Shown piece by piece: positions 60,555 to 64,000 of a stretch of 64,000 nt of DNA (its first letter is position 1; every line of letters begins with the position of its first letter). The translations under genes and the position numbers were made by a program. This stretch comes from Clostridium sp. DL-VIII (lineage in GTDB: Bacteria > Bacillota > Clostridia > Clostridiales > Clostridiaceae), in assembly GCF_000230835.1 (NCBI RefSeq), contig NZ_CM001240.1:2488501-2552500 (forward strand), in the 5' to 3' direction. The notes beneath the pieces were generated by a model that saw only the letters and a program-made list of their open reading frames with translations, did no database searches and was not told where the DNA came from.

Positions 60555-61454
60555 ATGCATTATACTGGAACCATTTGGAGACCTCCATATGAGGCTTCAT
60601 CATTATTAATTGAAGTTACCGCAGGCTGTACGCATCATAAGTGCAAATTTTGCACTCTCTATGATGATCTTCCTTTCAAATTTAGAATGTCACCTTTAGA
60701 TGATATAGAAGAAGATCTGTTAGAAGTACAGGCAGAACTTAGTAGCTGGAATAGTCAGAAAATTGATCGCGTTTACCTAACTGGAGCTAATCCTTTTGTT
60801 TTGAAATTTCAAAGGCTAAAAGAAATTGCTGAACTGATTCATAAATATCTACCTGATTACAAGACAATAGGCTGTTTTTCTCGTGTTACTGATATTGATC
60901 TTAAGACAGATGAAGAGTTAAAGGCTTTGCAGGATCTTGGCTATGATGGTATTACCATAGGCGTGGAAACTGGGGATCAGAGAATGCTTGAATTTATGAA
61001 TAAGGGATATGCTCCTGAGGAAATTATAACACAGAGCCACCGTCTGGATGTTGCAAATATCAAGTATAATTATTTTTATCTTGCAGGTATCTCGGGTTCA
61101 GGGCGGGGAAAAATAGGTGCATTAGAAACAGCTAAAATATTTAATCAAACAAATCCACATATTATCGGTTCATCCATGCTTACTGTCTATCCAGAATCTG
61201 AGCTGTATGTTGAGATTCAGTCAGGTAATTGGTCAGAAGAAACAGAAATAGAGAAACTAGATGAATTAAAAACACTCATTGAAAATTTGGATATTCCTGT
61301 ATATTTCGCGACTCTAGGTGCATCAAACGCAATTTTTGTTCAAGGGCAGCTTCCAAAGGACAAAGATGTAATGGTTAAACACCTTGAGAAGGTATGCAAA
61401 ACTCGAAGTGAATCTGAATTGAGACATTATCGCGTACAACTAAAACACCTTTGA
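60555..61454 (+). CDS. Radical SAM protein (Elp3/coproporphyrinogen-like B12-independent type)
   Basis: 299 residues. The cluster motif is VTAGCTHHKCKFC (Cx4CxxC spacing C-THHK-C-KF-C, a one-residue variant of CxxxCxxC). GANPFVL, GITIGVETGDQRMLEFMNKG and FYLAGISGSGRG are the later SAM-barrel motifs. A short C-terminal helical tail lacks extra cysteines. The substrate is unknown. AAAGGAG precedes the ATG. The divergent HxlR gene would normally control it but is broken here. Confidence 0.87.
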   Translation: MHYTGTIWRPPYEASSLLIEVTAGCTHHKCKFCTLYDDLPFKFRMSPLDDIEEDLLEVQAELSSWNSQKIDRVYLTGANPFVLKFQRLKEIAELIHKYLPDYKTIGCFSRVTDIDLKTDEELKALQDLGYDGITIGVETGDQRMLEFMNKGYAPEEIITQSHRLDVANIKYNYFYLAGISGSGRGKIGALETAKIFNQTNPHIIGSSMLTVYPESELYVEIQSGNWSEETEIEKLDELKTLIENLDIPVYFATLGASNAIFVQGQLPKDKDVMVKHLEKVCKTRSESELRHYRVQLKHL

Positions 61455-61469
61455 TTTTTATCTTATAGT

Positions 61470-61526
61470 TAATAGCTGCAACACTCCAACTTATACAAGT
61501 TGGAGATAATGGTTGCATGCTTTTTA
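61470..61526 (+). terminator. Intrinsic terminator of the radical SAM gene
   Basis: An inner stem CTCCAACTT/AAGTTGGAG and an outer GCTGCAAC/GGTTGCATGC, followed by TTTTT. Confidence 0.7.
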
Positions 61527-61546
61527 GAAAACTAAAATAATAAAAT

Positions 61547-62803
61547 TTAGTTTTCTAAATTCCAATTTTCTTCTGTTGCATATATTGAAACTCCATCTTT
61601 TTCGCTAGTTTCATATATGGTAACGCCCGTTGAAATCAAATTATTGTAAGCAGACTTAGAGGTATCTGAATTTATGTTTTCCGCAGATCTGCTTATAACT
61701 CCAAATTCTGGCTTAACATATCTAAGAAAACTTATTGTTGATGATGTATCATATCCATGATGGGGAACTTTTATTACATTAACTTCTGATCCATTTAATA
61801 ATTTATTTGCGACAAAATCTTTTTCGGCCCTCCATTGCATATCCCCAGTATATAACACATGTAAATTTCCGTAATTTAAATATATAATTGCAGATTTATC
61901 ATTCCAGTAATCTATTAAGTGTTCACCTTTTATTGGTCTAGGTTCAAAATCTTTATCGGATTGTATAAATTGTAAGATATTATTTGCATCTATGAATAGA
62001 AGTTTTGCTATAGTAGTAGTTTCAATTCCATTTTCACTGATATAATCTACTATATCTTTATACATATCATAATCTTGTTTTAGTGAGTCAATAATATAAG
62101 GAGTTTCTTTAGTTAAATCCATATCAGCATACCAATCGGTTACTTTTGAAATCTTAGGAAGATATACTTTATTGACTTGAAAATTATTAAATATTGGAAT
62201 TAACCCACCCATATGGTCACCATGAGGATGTGTAAGTACAATATAATCAATTAGTGGCTTTCCATTCTTAATTTTTAAATCTTGCTCTTTTAAGAAACTT
62301 ATAACTTTCTCCGAATGGTTAAAATCACCAGTATCAATCAATATTGTTTCTCCATTTGGAAGTTTAATGAATGAGCAATCTGCATTTCCTACACTTAAAA
62401 ATTTTATGAATAAGTAGTCTGTCATTTTTCCAGGGCCTTTATATTCACCCGAATCAGAAAAACTCTCCATTTTACCATTGATAATTATATTTCCGACTGC
62501 AAGTGAATGATCTGCCTTAACATAATATTTTTTACTGTCAATGGTAATCCATTCATTAGATACCATTATACCTTCGTTTGTTGAATAATATTTTTTGTTG
62601 TTATAGTCATAAATTCCAGTTTGTAGCTTTCCTGACATATCAAAGGAATACCAATTATTATTTATGAATTTTTTACTAAATGTTACTCTTCCTTCATTGT
62701 TTAAATGATCTTTTGTTACATACGAATTGATTCCAATAAATGAAAAACATAAAGCAAATATAATAGGAATTAGTATTAGTGTTTTTATTATATTTTTTTG
62801 CAT
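61547..62803 (-). CDS. ComEC-like metallo-beta-lactamase with choline-binding-type repeats
   Basis: 418 residues. The signal anchor IIKTLILIPIIFALCFSFIG comes first. Residues about 45-120 hold cell-wall-binding-like repeats (NNWYSFDMSGKLQTGIYDYN, KKYYSTNEGIMVSNEWITID). From about 130 the ComEC/Rec2-type MBL domain has DCSFIKLPNGETILIDTGD, VLTHPHGDHMGG (HxHxDH), LHVLYTGDMQWRAE and VIKVPHHGYDTSS. It is a secreted, wall-bound hydrolase; by family it may cleave nucleic acids or other phosphoesters. AGAGG precedes the ATG. It is encoded downstream of the galactose-binding protein, across repeat R5. Confidence 0.82.
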   Translation of the reverse strand: MQKNIIKTLILIPIIFALCFSFIGINSYVTKDHLNNEGRVTFSKKFINNNWYSFDMSGKLQTGIYDYNNKKYYSTNEGIMVSNEWITIDSKKYYVKADHSLAVGNIIINGKMESFSDSGEYKGPGKMTDYLFIKFLSVGNADCSFIKLPNGETILIDTGDFNHSEKVISFLKEQDLKIKNGKPLIDYIVLTHPHGDHMGGLIPIFNNFQVNKVYLPKISKVTDWYADMDLTKETPYIIDSLKQDYDMYKDIVDYISENGIETTTIAKLLFIDANNILQFIQSDKDFEPRPIKGEHLIDYWNDKSAIIYLNYGNLHVLYTGDMQWRAEKDFVANKLLNGSEVNVIKVPHHGYDTSSTISFLRYVKPEFGVISRSAENINSDTSKSAYNNLISTGVTIYETSEKDGVSIYATEENWNLEN

Positions 62804-63061
62804 CTTTACTGTTGCCTCTTTAATATTTGTAATTCATTAGTAATATTATTCTTTGAATTTTTAATCTATAATGCAACAAATAAGGAATTAACTACAAACT
62901 AACAAAATCTTAACTCAATCATAAAATTCAATCTCATTTTTTATAATAAGATAATGTTAATTATCCTTTTCAAAAATTAACTGAAACTGGACCCACATAA
63001 TACAAAGTTAAGTAAAAAATAGATATGCTGGAGCAGGAAGATAGAGGAAAGCAGTAAAGTT

Positions 63062-63160
63062 TATAGTGGATTTCAAAGGTCACACTTCGTCTCCACCATA
63101 AAAAGCACGACCATTTGCATGTAGCTTGAATAGCTGCGTGCAGGTGGTCGTGCTTTGTAC
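63062..63160 (-). repeat. Structured intergenic repeat, copy R5
   Basis: GTGGATTTCAAAGGTCACAC and CTTCGTCTCCACCAT make hairpin 1. AGCACGACCA...TGGTCGTGCT makes hairpin 2, with an inner stem TGCATGTAGCT/AGCTGCGTGCA paired throughout if G-U is allowed. The outer pair GC/GC replaces CC/GT of R3, a compensatory change. On the minus strand TTTTTATGG follows the stem, so here it can terminate the sugar-binding protein gene. Confidence 0.85.
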
Positions 63161-63190
63161 TAAAATAATTAACTTAACTTAACATTATTA

Positions 63191-64000
63191 TCAACCTAAA
63201 TTAACGGATACACCTTCAAGAGGAAAAGTTATTAATTTTCCAGTATAGTCAATTGTGCAGTTCGTTCCATCAATAATATTTTTGTCATTAAATAAGTTTA
63301 ATTCAAATTTGTAGAAATCATTAGCTAAATTATATGTATTTATAGGAACAGTTCCAGTCATTGCACCAATTTTTATTAAATCAAGGGCTTCAGGTATGCC
63401 GCCAAATCCAACGACATCTATCTTTTTTTCTTTATCATCTAAGTTATAGCCATTTTCTTGTAGTGTTTTTACAGTATTTACAGCAGCACTATCTTCATCA
63501 GTAATTATTAAATCTATATTATTGCCAAATCTTAAGAAAAATTGATAAACATCTTCTTTAATTTGAGATGGGAGATAGTAATAAAATTTTTCTGCAATTC
63601 TTTTACTTTTAATATTATTATTGTTTATTTGCAAAACGGAATATTTTATTCTAGTCGTAGATATTATATTATCAGGTGATCCTATAAAAACAATATAGTC
63701 GAGTATATTGTCTTTGTTTTTGTCCATATTTTCTCTATTTTTATTCCATGCATCCACAATAATATTCCCCTGTAAAGTTCCTTCATCAGCCGGATTTGTT
63801 CTTGCTAGAAAAGCTTTTTCATAGGATTGAACAGCTTTTTCATCTCCGTTATACATTATAATTACTGGGATATTAAATGCTTTAATCATATCTATAGCAT
63901 ATTTAGTATGAGCTACATCAACCATATCTATTGCTATAATATCAGCTTTTTTGTTATTAACAATATCTATAAGTTGGGTGTCTTGAAGATTTTGACTTCC
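63191..64000 (-). CDS. Galactose-type sugar-binding protein (5' end outside window)
   Basis: The frame is open from the stop at 63191 to the window edge, 269 codons; the internal ATG at 63925 is not the true start because the frame continues upstream (DTQLIDIVNNKKADIIAIDM). IPVIIMYNGDEKAVQSYEKA, GNIIVDAWNKNRENMDKNKD, ITDEDSAAVNTVKTLQENGY and IDVVGFGGIPEALDLI are typical of MglB-like proteins, and the protein is clearly related to that at 25741-26784. The signal sequence lies beyond the window. Transporter subunits are not visible. Confidence 0.82.
   Translation of the reverse strand, partial: GSQNLQDTQLIDIVNNKKADIIAIDMVDVAHTKYAIDMIKAFNIPVIIMYNGDEKAVQSYEKAFLARTNPADEGTLQGNIIVDAWNKNRENMDKNKDNILDYIVFIGSPDNIISTTRIKYSVLQINNNNIKSKRIAEKFYYYLPSQIKEDVYQFFLRFGNNIDLIITDEDSAAVNTVKTLQENGYNLDDKEKKIDVVGFGGIPEALDLIKIGAMTGTVPINTYNLANDFYKFELNLFNDKNIIDGTNCTIDYTGKLITFPLEGVSVNLG

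Noticed and set aside
60314..60592. 92-codon ORF before the radical SAM gene
   Set aside because: It runs over an operator-like dyad and overlaps the radical SAM start in another frame; protein is basic and low-complexity, with no ribosome site.

Overview
The window is chromosomal DNA from a strictly anaerobic, low-GC Firmicute, most likely a saccharolytic or solvent-forming Clostridium close to the C. beijerinckii group. The evidence is very AT-rich DNA, strong GGAGG ribosome sites, frequent TTG starts, a reverse rubrerythrin, a TM1266-type iron-hydrogenase regulator, an EFR1 flavodoxin-ferredoxin protein, IspG and a flagellin lysine methylase. The species is an inference. Most of the window is ordinary clostridial chromosome, but it is unusually rich in decayed genes and short dispersed repeats.

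Layout. 0-5.5 kb: a PHP-domain protein cut by the window edge, an MFS exporter with a divergent TetR regulator, and an IS3-family element with an antisense passenger ORF. 5.5-17.9 kb: a lipoprotein, a shortened pyruvate-kinase-like protein, a DnaJ/DUF5685 pair, reverse rubrerythrin, a macrodomain protein, a duplicated HNH protein with an apparent ATA start, a MATE exporter, a secreted phosphodiester glycosidase-type pair, the TM1266-type regulator, a ferritin-like protein and a small kinase-like protein. 18.6-29.7 kb: a cationic amino acid permease, a CoA-transferase/class II aldolase operon, a MocR regulator with a LysE exporter, a sugar-binding protein, a His-Gln-Lys tRNA operon, and mntH with a divergent MntR-like gene. 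30-34.6 kb: a phytase-like phosphatase fused to a GxGYxYP domain, a peptidoglycan-binding protein and a cytochrome-b5-like protein. 34.6-36.4 kb: a run of five broken genes. 36.8-46.9 kb: a lactonase-type metallo-hydrolase, EFR1 with an Rrf2 regulator, a LytTR/DUF3021 pair, a methyltransferase between two MFS remnants, an orphan branched-chain-type leader peptide with terminator, an ATPase, and a hydrolase with a TetR gene.

47-58.5 kb is the most interesting part. A three-gene operon (DUF262 protein, ABC-type ATPase and PtuB-like HNH nuclease) resembles a Septu-type defence system with an added DUF262 sensor or nuclease. It is followed by a 986-residue TOTE-type primase-helicase-PLD protein. 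Copies of a structured repeat of about 100 nt, made of two hairpins with base-paired changes between copies, sit directly 3' of these modules at 48.35, 51.86 and 55.15 kb. Further copies lie at 58.43 and 63.06 kb, with a degenerate one at 48.65 kb. A DUF2442 remnant and a decayed Doc toxin next to its intact antitoxin show that the island has been turning over. ispG, a NUDIX gene and a LysR regulator, ordinary chromosomal genes, are interleaved.

58.7-64 kb: a MITE-like repeat whose relative lies at 27.5 kb, the FliB-type methylase, a radical SAM protein beside a broken HxlR regulator, a cell-wall-anchored ComEC-like metallo-hydrolase, and a second galactose-type binding protein cut by the window edge.
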